Positions 1 to 4,802 of a stretch of DNA of 5,888 nucleotides are shown here, piece after piece. This stretch comes from an uncultured Oscillospiraceae bacterium (GTDB lineage: Bacteria; Bacillota; Clostridia; Oscillospirales; Oscillospiraceae). Each line of letters starts with the position of its first letter. The first letter of the stretch is position 1. The notes under the pieces were generated by a model. That model was not told where the DNA came from. It searched no databases and was given only the letters and a program-made list of their open reading frames with translations. The stretch spans positions 1 through 5,888 of the forward strand of contig CAJUPG010000101.1 of assembly GCA_910588455.1 (NCBI GenBank), given 5' to 3'. The translations under genes were made by a program, and so were the position numbers.

Positions 1-70
1 CACAGGCGCAGTTGCACTTGTTGGTCAGGTTGACGTACAGCGCGCCCTCATATTCGTAAGTGATGGTCAT
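1..70 (-). CDS. TatD-linked radical SAM protein, N-terminal fragment (cut by window edge)
   Basis: Only the first 23 codons are in the window; the gene continues past base 1. The peptide reads MTITYEYEGALYVNLTNKCN followed by CAC. The segment NLTNKCNCAC matches the start of a radical SAM domain. C19 and C23 fit the first two cysteines of the CxxxCxxC motif that binds the 4Fe-4S cluster; the third (expected at 26) would lie just outside. Opening with a short beta strand and then NLTN-C is typical of the radical SAM family found next to tatD in Firmicutes, whose substrate is, as far as I know, unassigned. The ATG overlaps the tatD stop codon as ATGA, and a perfect AGGAGG (78-83) lies 7 bases upstream inside the end of tatD. 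Translation is therefore probably coupled to tatD. The family call rests on a short peptide plus the neighbour. Confidence 0.75.
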   Translation of the reverse strand, partial: MTITYEYEGALYVNLTNKCNCAC

Positions 71-855
71 AGGGATGCCTCCTGTATATTAAAAAATCGT
101 TTTCCGTTTTCCAGAGTGATCCGGGCGGCCTCCTCCGGGGACAGGCCCTTCACCCGGGCGATGGCCTCCGCCACCAGATGGACCTTACTGGAGTCGTTGC
201 GCCTGCCCCGGAAGGGCTCGGGGGTCAGATAGGGGGAGTCGGTCTCGATCATAATCCGATCCAGGGGAAGCCACCGGATTACCTCCAGGGATTTCCGGGC
301 GTTTTTATAGGTAATCACCCCGGTAAAGGAGAGCATCCAGCCCAGCTTTACCAGGACCTTTGCGTCCTCCAGGCTGCCGGAGTAGCAGTGATACACCCCC
401 GTAAGATCCGGGTGCTGCTTCACGGCCTCCAGGCAGTCCTGGTGGGCCTCCCGGTCGTGGACGATAACCGGAAGGTTCAGCTCTTCCGCCAGCTCCATCT
501 GCCGGTGGAACACCTCCTGCTGAAATTCCCGGGGAGGATTGTCCTTCCAGTAGTAGTCCAGGCCGATCTCCCCGATGGCCTTCACCTTGGGGTGGGCGGC
601 CAGCCGGCGCAGTTCCTCCGCCGCTTTGTCGGAAAAGGATCCGCAGTCGGAGGGATGGAAGCCCACGGCGGCGTAGACAAAGGGGAACTGCTCCGCCAGG
701 GCCACGGCAGTACGGGAGGACTCCAGATCGCAGCCGGGGTTCAAAATCAACGAGACCCCCTGCTCCGGCATGGAGGCCAGCAGCTCCATCCGGCCGTCGC
801 TGAAGGCCCCGGAGTCATAGTGGGCGTGGGTATCAAATACGCGCATGGTAAACAT
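67..855 (-). CDS. tatD: TatD family metal-dependent deoxyribonuclease
   Basis: A TIM-barrel hydrolase of the TatD family (amidohydrolase superfamily). Family members are metal-dependent, cytoplasmic 3'-5' exonucleases linked to DNA repair and turnover. With the start used here (262 aa, the usual family length), the metal ligands are all visible: the HxH pair in DTHAHY (H10, H12), the glutamate of IGEIGLDYYW (E96), H133 in VIVHDREAH, H156 in YHCYSGS, and D206 in ETDSPYLTPEP. No residue is missing and the frame is intact. Start choice is not settled. AGGAG (860-864) lies 4 bases before the ATG at 855, 13 bases before an in-frame ATG at 846, and 1 base before a GTG at 858; I prefer 855. The gene ends in an ATGA overlap with the radical SAM gene. 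There is no room for a promoter between the upstream hairpin and the start, so expression probably comes from readthrough or from inside the lipoprotein gene. Confidence 0.95.
   Translation of the reverse strand: MFTMRVFDTHAHYDSGAFSDGRMELLASMPEQGVSLILNPGCDLESSRTAVALAEQFPFVYAAVGFHPSDCGSFSDKAAEELRRLAAHPKVKAIGEIGLDYYWKDNPPREFQQEVFHRQMELAEELNLPVIVHDREAHQDCLEAVKQHPDLTGVYHCYSGSLEDAKVLVKLGWMLSFTGVITYKNARKSLEVIRWLPLDRIMIETDSPYLTPEPFRGRRNDSSKVHLVAEAIARVKGLSPEEAARITLENGKRFFNIQEASL
78..83 (-). promoter_or_regulatory. Ribosome binding site of the radical SAM gene
   Basis: A perfect AGGAGG on the minus strand lies 7 bases before the ATG at 68-70. It sits within the last codons of tatD. It supports the partial radical SAM gene being real and translated, although almost all of that gene lies outside the window. 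Confidence 0.85.
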
Positions 856-859
856 CACA

Positions 860-864
860 CTCCT
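860..864 (-). promoter_or_regulatory. Ribosome binding site of tatD
   Basis: AGGAG on the minus strand. Its distance to the candidate starts is 1 base (GTG, 856-858), 4 bases (ATG, 853-855) and 13 bases (ATG, 844-846), so none has ideal spacing. The ATG at 853-855 is the best compromise. The site begins 5 bases after the 3' arm of the perfect hairpin at 870-897, so it stays outside the stem. Confidence 0.6.
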
Positions 865-869
865 GTGAA

Positions 870-897
870 ACGGCCGGCAGAATTCTCTGCCGGCCGT
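870..897 (-). terminator. Perfect 12-bp hairpin between lipoprotein gene and tatD (weak terminator or processing signal)
   Basis: The arms ACGGCCGGCAGA and TCTGCCGGCCGT are exact inverted complements around a 4-base loop (882-885). The hairpin begins 6 bases after the lipoprotein stop codon. On the minus strand only three T residues follow the stem before CACAGG, so it lacks the long U-tract of a strong intrinsic terminator. The tatD ribosome binding site follows almost at once. A partial terminator, or an RNA-stability hairpin at the 3' end of the lipoprotein message, fits best. Confidence 0.6.
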
Positions 898-903
898 GCT
901 GCG

Positions 904-1515
904 TTATTCGGCGGTGAAATAGACAAAATAGGAATCGCCATAAGTATCGTCTGTAAAATATTCCAGGAAGTTGATCCAGAAATCCTTCAGGTCCGCCGGA
1001 ACCTCGTACACCAGAACGCCGGAGCGGGACTCATTGATGCCCAAGGGGTACTCGTCGGGGAACTGGGCGTCGCAGTAGTTGGCCAGGGGCTCCACATAGT
1101 CGTAGTCGTCTTCCTCGAACAGGTCCCAGCCGGCAATAAAATCTTCCCGGTACATATCCACGGAGTAGGTGGCTGTACTTTTCAGGCTCAGCTTGGCTAC
1201 CAGGAGCTTGGTGCCCTCGGCGGCGGTGTAACCCTCGTACTCGCTGCACACCTCCACGGACTCGACGGTGAAGTCAAACCAGATGGTGGAAATAGTGTCG
1301 CCTACATAGAAGGGGTCGTCGCTGGAGCCGGTGCTCCCGTCGGGCTGGGAGGCGTCCTCGCTGGTGGACGGGGGAGTGCTGGAGCTGGAGCTGGAGCTGC
1401 TCTTGTCCTCGGAGGAAGAAGTCCCCCCCATGCCGGGGACGGAGCTGCATCCGGACAGCAGGGACAGGATCAGGGTCATGGCCAGAGTGATTGCGATGAT
1501 ACGGTTTTTTGTCAT
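904..1515 (-). CDS. Ser-rich lipoprotein with DUF4352-like domain
   Basis: A predicted surface lipoprotein of 203 aa. The N-terminus is a lipoprotein signal: K3/R5, a hydrophobic stretch (6-20), and a lipobox LSGC with C23 as the lipidated cysteine. A low-complexity linker rich in Ser, Asp, Glu and Pro follows (about 24-68, with a run of eight Ser near 39-46). A beta-rich domain then occupies about 69-200 (VGDTISTIWFDFTVESVEV, KLLVAKLSLKS, GVLVYEVPADLKDF). This pattern resembles DUF4352-type immunoglobulin-like lipoprotein domains, whose role is generally unknown; I assign none. The frame is open upstream to 1581, but the ATG at 1515 is chosen for two reasons: the promoter lies within 1553-1581, and this start places the signal peptide at the N-terminus. 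GAGG (1526-1529) lies 10 bases before it. The gene has its own strong promoter and ends at a hairpin before tatD. Confidence 0.85.
   Translation of the reverse strand: MTKNRIIAITLAMTLILSLLSGCSSVPGMGGTSSSEDKSSSSSSSSTPPSTSEDASQPDGSTGSSDDPFYVGDTISTIWFDFTVESVEVCSEYEGYTAAEGTKLLVAKLSLKSTATYSVDMYREDFIAGWDLFEEDDYDYVEPLANYCDAQFPDEYPLGINESRSGVLVYEVPADLKDFWINFLEYFTDDTYGDSYFVYFTAE
1381..1398. repeat. Three copies of a 6-bp tandem repeat inside the lipoprotein linker
   Basis: The unit GGAGCT is repeated three times on the plus strand with partial units on either side. Read on the coding strand it gives alternating AGC and TCC codons and encodes part of the Ser run. A gain or loss of one unit would add or remove two Ser residues without shifting the frame, so it could vary the length of the linker. 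Confidence 0.8.
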
Positions 1516-1552
1516 GGAATTTGCACCTCGTTTCTGATTTCTCCTAAGACGC

Positions 1553-1581
1553 ATTATAGCAGATCTTTTTCCATCTGACAA
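1553..1581 (-). promoter_or_regulatory. Sigma-A promoter of the lipoprotein gene
   Basis: On the minus strand TTGTCA (1576-1581) is followed after exactly 17 bases by TATAAT (1553-1558). The -10 box is perfect and the -35 differs from TTGACA at one position. The -10 lies about 37 bases upstream of the chosen ATG at 1515, leaving a short leader. This is the best promoter in the window. Confidence 0.85.
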
Positions 1582-1585
1582 GGAT

Positions 1586-1628
1586 AAAAGTAGGCGCGGC
1601 AGATGTTGTTTTCAGCATCCGCCGCGCC
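1586..1628 (-). terminator. Intrinsic terminator of the M23 gene
   Basis: The arms at 1616-1628 and 1593-1605 form a 13-bp stem in the minus-strand RNA (GGCGCGGCGGATG with CATCTGCCGCGCC), with one G-U pair and a 10-base loop. TACTTTT follows. The stem is better in minus-strand RNA than in plus-strand RNA, where the same position would be an A-C mismatch. It starts 6 bases after the M23 stop codon and sits just before the lipoprotein promoter, which is where a terminator is expected. The U-tract is short, so termination may be incomplete. Confidence 0.75.
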
Positions 1629-1634
1629 GCAGGA

Positions 1635-2387
1635 TCAGGTTTTGGGAATATAGGCCATCGGGTCCCGGGGAACGCCGTCCACCAGCACCTCCAGGTGCAG
1701 GTGGGGGGCCAGCTTGCTCTCGGCCAGGGCGGTTTCGCCCACCTCGCCGATCACGTCTCCGGTGGTTACCCGGTCCCCCTCCGCAACTCCGGGGTTCTCC
1801 GCCAGGTTGGCGTAGCGGCTGACCATGCCGTCCCCGTGGTCGATGGTGACCATGGTGCCCATCAGGTCGCTCTGCTCCACCCGGGTCACCTGTCCGTCCC
1901 GGAGGGCCAGGACCTGGGTGCCCACGGCGGTGTCCAGGTCCACCCCGGCGTGGGTGCGCCAGTCGCCCATGGTCTCGTCATAGGCCAGAGTATCCACGTT
2001 GAACGCCCCGATGACCGCCCCGCGGACTGGCCAGGTGTACACCGCAGGAGCGGGCGGGTCCTCCTGAGCGGAGGGCTTGCTCTCCTCCGGCGTCTCCGGC
2101 TCCGTCTGGCGCTGGGGCTGGGGATCGTCCGGCTGCTCCAGGGATTCCTGGCGGGTGGGGATGGACGGAATGTTCAGCGGGGGGGACTGCACCGTTCCGG
2201 CGGTGCTCTCGTCCGGGAGGGTGACGGTGGGGTTGCCGGTGACCGGCTCTGAGGTCCCGGCGGGGGTGAGGGTCTGAATGAGATAATAGCCCGAAATTCC
2301 AATGGTGGCGACACACAGGAACAGGACTATGTAGAAGCCCTTTCCCAGCACGAAGTCGCCAAGCTTTTCTAACAAGGTTCGTTTCAT
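1635..2387 (-). CDS. Membrane-anchored M23 (LytM-type) peptidase, SpoIIQ-like layout
   Basis: A 250-aa protein with a short cytoplasmic N-terminus (1-17), one membrane segment (about 18-38), a Pro/Glu/Gln-rich extracytoplasmic linker (about 41-116), and an M23 domain (about 118-248). The zinc-site residues of this family are present: HAGVD (H146, D150) and HLH (H229, H231). Active M23 enzymes cut peptidoglycan cross-bridges or stem peptides. A single membrane anchor, a disordered linker and a C-terminal LytM domain is the plan of SpoIIQ, the forespore protein that pairs with SpoIIIAH across the engulfing membranes. The Bacillus version has lost a zinc ligand whereas the clostridial one keeps it, as here. 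No sporulation neighbour is present to confirm this, so a vegetative wall hydrolase remains possible and I give no gene symbol. GGAGG lies 7 bases before the ATG. I found no convincing promoter immediately upstream, and the 5' leader contains the hairpin at 2395-2427. Confidence 0.9.
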   Translation of the reverse strand: MKRTLLEKLGDFVLGKGFYIVLFLCVATIGISGYYLIQTLTPAGTSEPVTGNPTVTLPDESTAGTVQSPPLNIPSIPTRQESLEQPDDPQPQRQTEPETPEESKPSAQEDPPAPAVYTWPVRGAVIGAFNVDTLAYDETMGDWRTHAGVDLDTAVGTQVLALRDGQVTRVEQSDLMGTMVTIDHGDGMVSRYANLAENPGVAEGDRVTTGDVIGEVGETALAESKLAPHLHLEVLVDGVPRDPMAYIPKT

Positions 2388-2394
2388 AGAACCA

Positions 2395-2427
2395 CCTCCG
2401 CCCTCTATTGTGGACAGAGGGCGGAGG
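2395..2427 (-). promoter_or_regulatory. Perfect 12-bp hairpin that includes the M23 ribosome binding site
   Basis: CCTCCGCCCTCT and AGAGGGCGGAGG are exact inverted complements with a 9-base loop (2407-2415). In minus-strand RNA the 3' arm ends in GGAGG (plus positions 2395-2399), which is the Shine-Dalgarno of the M23 gene, 7 bases from its ATG. The 5' arm carries the anti-Shine-Dalgarno CCTCC. No T-tract follows on either strand, so it is not a standard terminator. When folded it should hide the ribosome binding site. It may also act as a 3' boundary for the PepSY message, which ends 33 bases upstream. Confidence 0.7.
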
Positions 2428-2460
2428 CGTTATACATCCTGGCTTCAATTTTTTAGCAGA

Positions 2461-3210
2461 TCAGCTGTCTTTCTCCCATTTCAGGAATTCGCCGGTGGCC
2501 GCGTCGATTTTGAATTCGTACTCCCAGCGCCCTTCCCGGAGCTCGCCCTCGTAGACCGCCCGGCCGTCGTCATAGTCAAATTCAATCTTGACCAGCGTGG
2601 CCTTAGGCGCACGGTCCTGTGCCAGCTTTGCAGCTGCATCCTGGGAGATATAGCTGCCGGCGGAAGGCGCATAGCCCTCGGCGTCGTAGTCATAGCTCAT
2701 GATCTCGCCGGTTTTGGCGTCGATTTCGTAGTCATATTCTTTATTGGCGCTGTAAAACTCCACGTCGTAGACCCGGCGGCCGTTCTCCCAGTCCAGTTCT
2801 GCGTGAATGAACGTCACATCGGAGGCGGACAGCTTGGCGTGCTCCAGGGCGATTTCCTTGGCCCTGGCCTCGCCGATCATACCCCCGCCGGTGGGCGTGG
2901 AGGGGGCGGTGGCTGGGGTGTTGGAGCCGGTAATGTTCACGGTGTTGGTCTGGCCGTCCCAGGTGACGCTCTGGCCCAGGATCTGGCCGATGCTCTTCAC
3001 GGGCAGATAAGTGGTGCCGTTATAGATGATAGGGGCGGTCTCGTTGCCGTTGGAGTCGGTGATGGTCTGGGTTACCCCGTCCACCTTGATGGTGATGTCC
3101 GGACGCAGGGTAGCGTTGATTTGCCGGGATACTCCGGCTGCGGCGGCCACACCTAAGATGACGGCACATACCATGGCCAGCGCAACAAAAAATTTTGTTC
3201 TTTGCCTCAT
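2461..3210 (-). CDS. Exported protein with stalk-like domain and two PepSY domains
   Basis: A 249-aa predicted secreted or membrane-tethered protein. It has a basic start (MRQRTK), a hydrophobic core (7-25, rich in Ala/Val) and a possible signal peptidase site after the Ala run. Residues about 32-94 (ITIKVDGVTQ, YNGTTYLPVKSIGQILG, VTWDGQTNTVNI) look like the copper-amine-oxidase-N-like stalk domain common in clostridial surface proteins. After a Thr/Pro/Gly linker come two PepSY-like repeats at about 112-174 and 188-246, each with a helix followed by strands ending in YDYEIDAKTGEI or YEFKIDAATGEF. PepSY domains are found in protease inhibitory propeptides and in many secreted proteins, but the ligand here is unknown. 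AAGGAG (3223-3228) lies 12 bases before the ATG, a rather long gap, but the next Met would break the signal peptide. The gene lies 42 bases downstream of mgtE, so readthrough is possible; I see only weak promoter-like sequence in the gap. Confidence 0.85.
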   Translation of the reverse strand: MRQRTKFFVALAMVCAVILGVAAAAGVSRQINATLRPDITIKVDGVTQTITDSNGNETAPIIYNGTTYLPVKSIGQILGQSVTWDGQTNTVNITGSNTPATAPSTPTGGGMIGEARAKEIALEHAKLSASDVTFIHAELDWENGRRVYDVEFYSANKEYDYEIDAKTGEIMSYDYDAEGYAPSAGSYISQDAAAKLAQDRAPKATLVKIEFDYDDGRAVYEGELREGRWEYEFKIDAATGEFLKWEKDS

Positions 3211-3252
3211 GTTTTGGACACTCTCCTTACTTGCAAATATTATTGCCGCAGA

Positions 3253-4605
3253 TTAGGTTATGCTCATAACCTGCGTGGCAATCAGGAAATAAATAACCAG
3301 AGACAGCGCGTCCACCACCGTGGTGATGAAGGGCGACGCCATCACTGCCGGGTCAAAGCCCAGCCGCTTGGCCAGCATGGGCAGCAGACAGCCCACCAGC
3401 TTGGCGATGACAATGGTGGCAAAAATGGTGAGAGCTACCACAAAAGCCATTAAAATGCTTTTCTGGTCGATGATAATAACTTTGAAAAAAACCACGATCC
3501 CCAGGGTGGCGGCGCACAGCATCCCTACCCGGGCCTCCTTCCAGACCACCTGGAACACGTCGGAAAATTCAATGTCTCCCAGAGACATGGCGCGGATAAC
3601 GGTAACGGACGCCTGACTGCCGGAGTTGCCCCCGGTGTCCATCAGCATGGGGATGAAGAGGGTAAGGGCGGCGTTGGCGGCCAGGGCCTCCTCGAAAAAG
3701 CCCAGAATCATGCCGGTGAAGGTGGCCGAAATCATGAGCAGCAGCAGCCAGGGAATCCGGTGCTTCCAGGTCTCCACCACGCCGGTCTGGAAATAGGGCT
3801 TGTCGGTGGGCAGGATGGCGGCCATCTTTTCGATATCCTCGGTGGCCTCCTCCTCCATAACGTCCATGGCGTCGTCGAAGGTGATGATGCCCACGAGCCG
3901 GTCGTCTCCGTCCACGACGGGGACGGCGGACAGGTCGTATTTCGAGAACATCTGGGCTACGTCCTCCTTGTCCTCGTGGGTGTTGACGGACAGGACGTTG
4001 GTCTCCATGATGTCCCGGATTCTGGTCTCGTAGGGGGAGAGCAACAGCCGCCGGACGGTGACCACCCCCAGCAGAATGCGGTTTTCCGTCACATAGCAGG
4101 TGTAAACGGTCTCCTTGTCCAGCCCCACCTTCCGGATGCGGTTGAAGGATTCCTCCACCGTGGCGTCCGGGTGGAGGTAGACGAACTCCGTGGTCATAAT
4201 GGACCCGGCGGAGTCCTTGGGGTAGTTTAACAGCTGGTTGATCTGACTGCGGGTGGAGCGGTCGGTATTGCGCAGGATCCGGTCCACCAGGTTGGCGGGC
4301 ATATCTTCAATAAGGTCCACGGTGTCGTCCAGATACAGCTCGTCCAGCACCTCCCGCAGCTCCTGGTCGGAGAGGGCGTTGATGAGCCGCTCCTGGTCGT
4401 CGGTGTCCTCCAGCTCGGTAAACACCTCCGCCGCCGTTTCCTTGGGCAGCAGGCGGAACACCAGAATGGTGTCCTCCGGGCCCAGCTCGTCCAGAAACTC
4501 CGCGATGTCCACCCAGTTCATGTCGTCCAGCAGGGTGCGCAGGCGGCGGAACTGCTTTTGCTCCACTAATTGGAGCAGCTCTTCCAGATTGTAATTGTCG
4601 TGCAT
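3253..4605 (-). CDS. mgtE: Magnesium transporter/channel MgtE
   Basis: A 450-aa MgtE protein, the usual family length. MgtE is a homodimeric Mg2+-selective channel in the cytoplasmic membrane whose cytosolic domains close the pore when Mg2+ is plentiful. Domains in order: an acidic helical MgtE_N domain (about 5-120), two CBS domains (about 134-195 and 197-255), a connecting helix, and five predicted membrane segments (about 285-448). Family signatures are present: PMLMDTGGNSGSQAS (about 319-333) and DPAVMASPFITTVVDA, which carries the conserved pore aspartate (D432). The frame is open upstream to 4662, but the start at 4605 is favoured. A strong AAGGAGG lies 8 bases before it, the promoter occupies 4633-4662, and the extra residues do not resemble the family. 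The leader after the promoter is only about 20 bases, too short for the Mg2+ M-box riboswitch that controls mgtE in some Firmicutes. Confidence 0.97.
   Translation of the reverse strand: MHDNYNLEELLQLVEQKQFRRLRTLLDDMNWVDIAEFLDELGPEDTILVFRLLPKETAAEVFTELEDTDDQERLINALSDQELREVLDELYLDDTVDLIEDMPANLVDRILRNTDRSTRSQINQLLNYPKDSAGSIMTTEFVYLHPDATVEESFNRIRKVGLDKETVYTCYVTENRILLGVVTVRRLLLSPYETRIRDIMETNVLSVNTHEDKEDVAQMFSKYDLSAVPVVDGDDRLVGIITFDDAMDVMEEEATEDIEKMAAILPTDKPYFQTGVVETWKHRIPWLLLLMISATFTGMILGFFEEALAANAALTLFIPMLMDTGGNSGSQASVTVIRAMSLGDIEFSDVFQVVWKEARVGMLCAATLGIVVFFKVIIIDQKSILMAFVVALTIFATIVIAKLVGCLLPMLAKRLGFDPAVMASPFITTVVDALSLVIYFLIATQVMSIT
3255..3272. repeat. Interrupted palindrome at the mgtE stop codon
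   Basis: AGGTTATGCTCATAACCT has exact 8-base arms around a 2-base centre and overlaps the last codons and stop of mgtE. As RNA it would form a 7-bp, AT-rich stem with a 4-base loop. No T-tract follows, so it is at best a weak terminator. It could instead be a protein-binding site ahead of the PepSY gene. The function is unknown. Confidence 0.5.
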
Positions 4606-4613
4606 GGGTCCCG

Positions 4614-4620
4614 CCTCCTT
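4614..4620 (-). promoter_or_regulatory. Ribosome binding site that fixes the mgtE start
   Basis: AAGGAGG on the minus strand lies 8 bases before the ATG at 4603-4605. It is the deciding evidence for this start over the Met 19 codons upstream, which lies within the promoter. Confidence 0.9.
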
Positions 4621-4632
4621 TCCACGTTTTTT

Positions 4633-4662
4633 ATTATAACACCTTTGGGGCAAAAAAGGCAA
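4633..4662 (-). promoter_or_regulatory. Sigma-A promoter of mgtE
   Basis: On the minus strand TTGCCT (4657-4662) is followed after 18 bases by a perfect TATAAT (4633-4638). The start codon is about 28 bases beyond the -10 box, which leaves a short leader of about 20 bases with no room for a riboswitch. Confidence 0.8.
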
Positions 4663-4671
4663 GCGCTTTCA
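4658..4671 (-). promoter_or_regulatory. cre-like operator overlapping the mgtE -35 box
   Basis: TGAAAGCGCTTGCC on the minus strand matches 12 of 14 positions of the catabolite-responsive element TGWAANCGNTNWCA, including the central palindrome AAGCGCTT. It covers most of the mgtE -35 box and lies between the two divergent -35 boxes. CcpA or another LacI-family protein bound here would be expected to repress mgtE. No regulator of this family is encoded in the window, so the identity of any binding protein is inference. Confidence 0.45.
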
Positions 4672-4678
4672 CAGGTCC

Positions 4679-4707
4679 TTGCAGACTGTCCGAAAATGCG
4701 CTAAAAT
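4679..4707 (+). promoter_or_regulatory. Candidate promoter of the XRE regulator gene
   Basis: TTGCAG (4679-4684) and TAAAAT (4702-4707) are separated by 17 bases. The -10 matches five of six consensus bases; the -35 is weaker. It would give a leader of about 90 bases that contains the inverted repeat at 4741-4765. A TATGAT at 4775-4780 is an alternative -10, but it has no -35 and leaves almost no leader. Confidence 0.45.
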
Positions 4708-4740
4708 CAGGAGTTGTAAAGCATAGTTGCGGTTTTTCCA

Positions 4741-4765
4741 GCCGTGGCTGCTAGTGTGCCACGGC
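4741..4765 (+). promoter_or_regulatory. Inverted repeat in the leader of the XRE gene
   Basis: GCCGTGGC and GCCACGGC are exact 8-base inverted complements with 9 bases between them. The repeat lies 37 bases before the start codon. It could be an operator for the XRE protein itself or an RNA hairpin in the leader. No T-tract follows on either strand, so it is not a clear terminator. Confidence 0.45.
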
Positions 4766-4787
4766 GGATTGCGGTATGATTTGGACC

Positions 4788-4794
4788 AGGGAGG
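4788..4794 (+). promoter_or_regulatory. Ribosome binding site that fixes the XRE gene start
   Basis: AGGGAGG lies 8 bases before the ATG at 4803. The upstream in-frame ATG at 4776 has no comparable site, and its nine extra residues do not match the start of an XRE domain, so 4803 is chosen. Confidence 0.85.
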
Positions 4795-4802
4795 TTACAG
4801 AA

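Noticed and set aside
178..1578. A long plus-strand open frame of 466 codons
   Set aside because: It runs antisense through tatD and the lipoprotein gene, both of which have clear family motifs and ribosome binding sites. The translation is low-complexity Gly/Val/Leu-rich with no domain, as expected from the mirror of GC-rich coding sequence.
1695..2252. Plus-strand open frame antisense to the M23 gene
   Set aside because: Gly/Val/Arg-rich translation without motifs, lying wholly within the M23 coding region; a shadow frame.
1978..2448. Minus-strand 156-codon frame overlapping the M23 gene and its leader
   Set aside because: Out of frame with the M23 gene. The translation is Arg/Pro/His-rich with no domain or signal, and it covers the hairpin and linker region.
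2410..3156. Plus-strand frame of 248 codons antisense to the PepSY gene
   Set aside because: No recognisable domain, while the minus strand gives a signal peptide plus two PepSY repeats.
4606..4632. An M-box (Mg2+) riboswitch upstream of mgtE
   Set aside because: The distance from the -10 box to the ribosome binding site is only about 12 bases, far too short for an aptamer.
4516..4662. A longer mgtE start at 4662
   Set aside because: The extra 19 residues include the promoter DNA, have no family similarity, and lack a ribosome binding site; the start at 4605 has a strong one.
4775..4780. TATGAT as the -10 box for the XRE gene
   Set aside because: The sequence 17-18 bases upstream is not a -35 box, and transcription would start almost on the ribosome binding site. 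The pair at 4679-4707 is better, though not certain.
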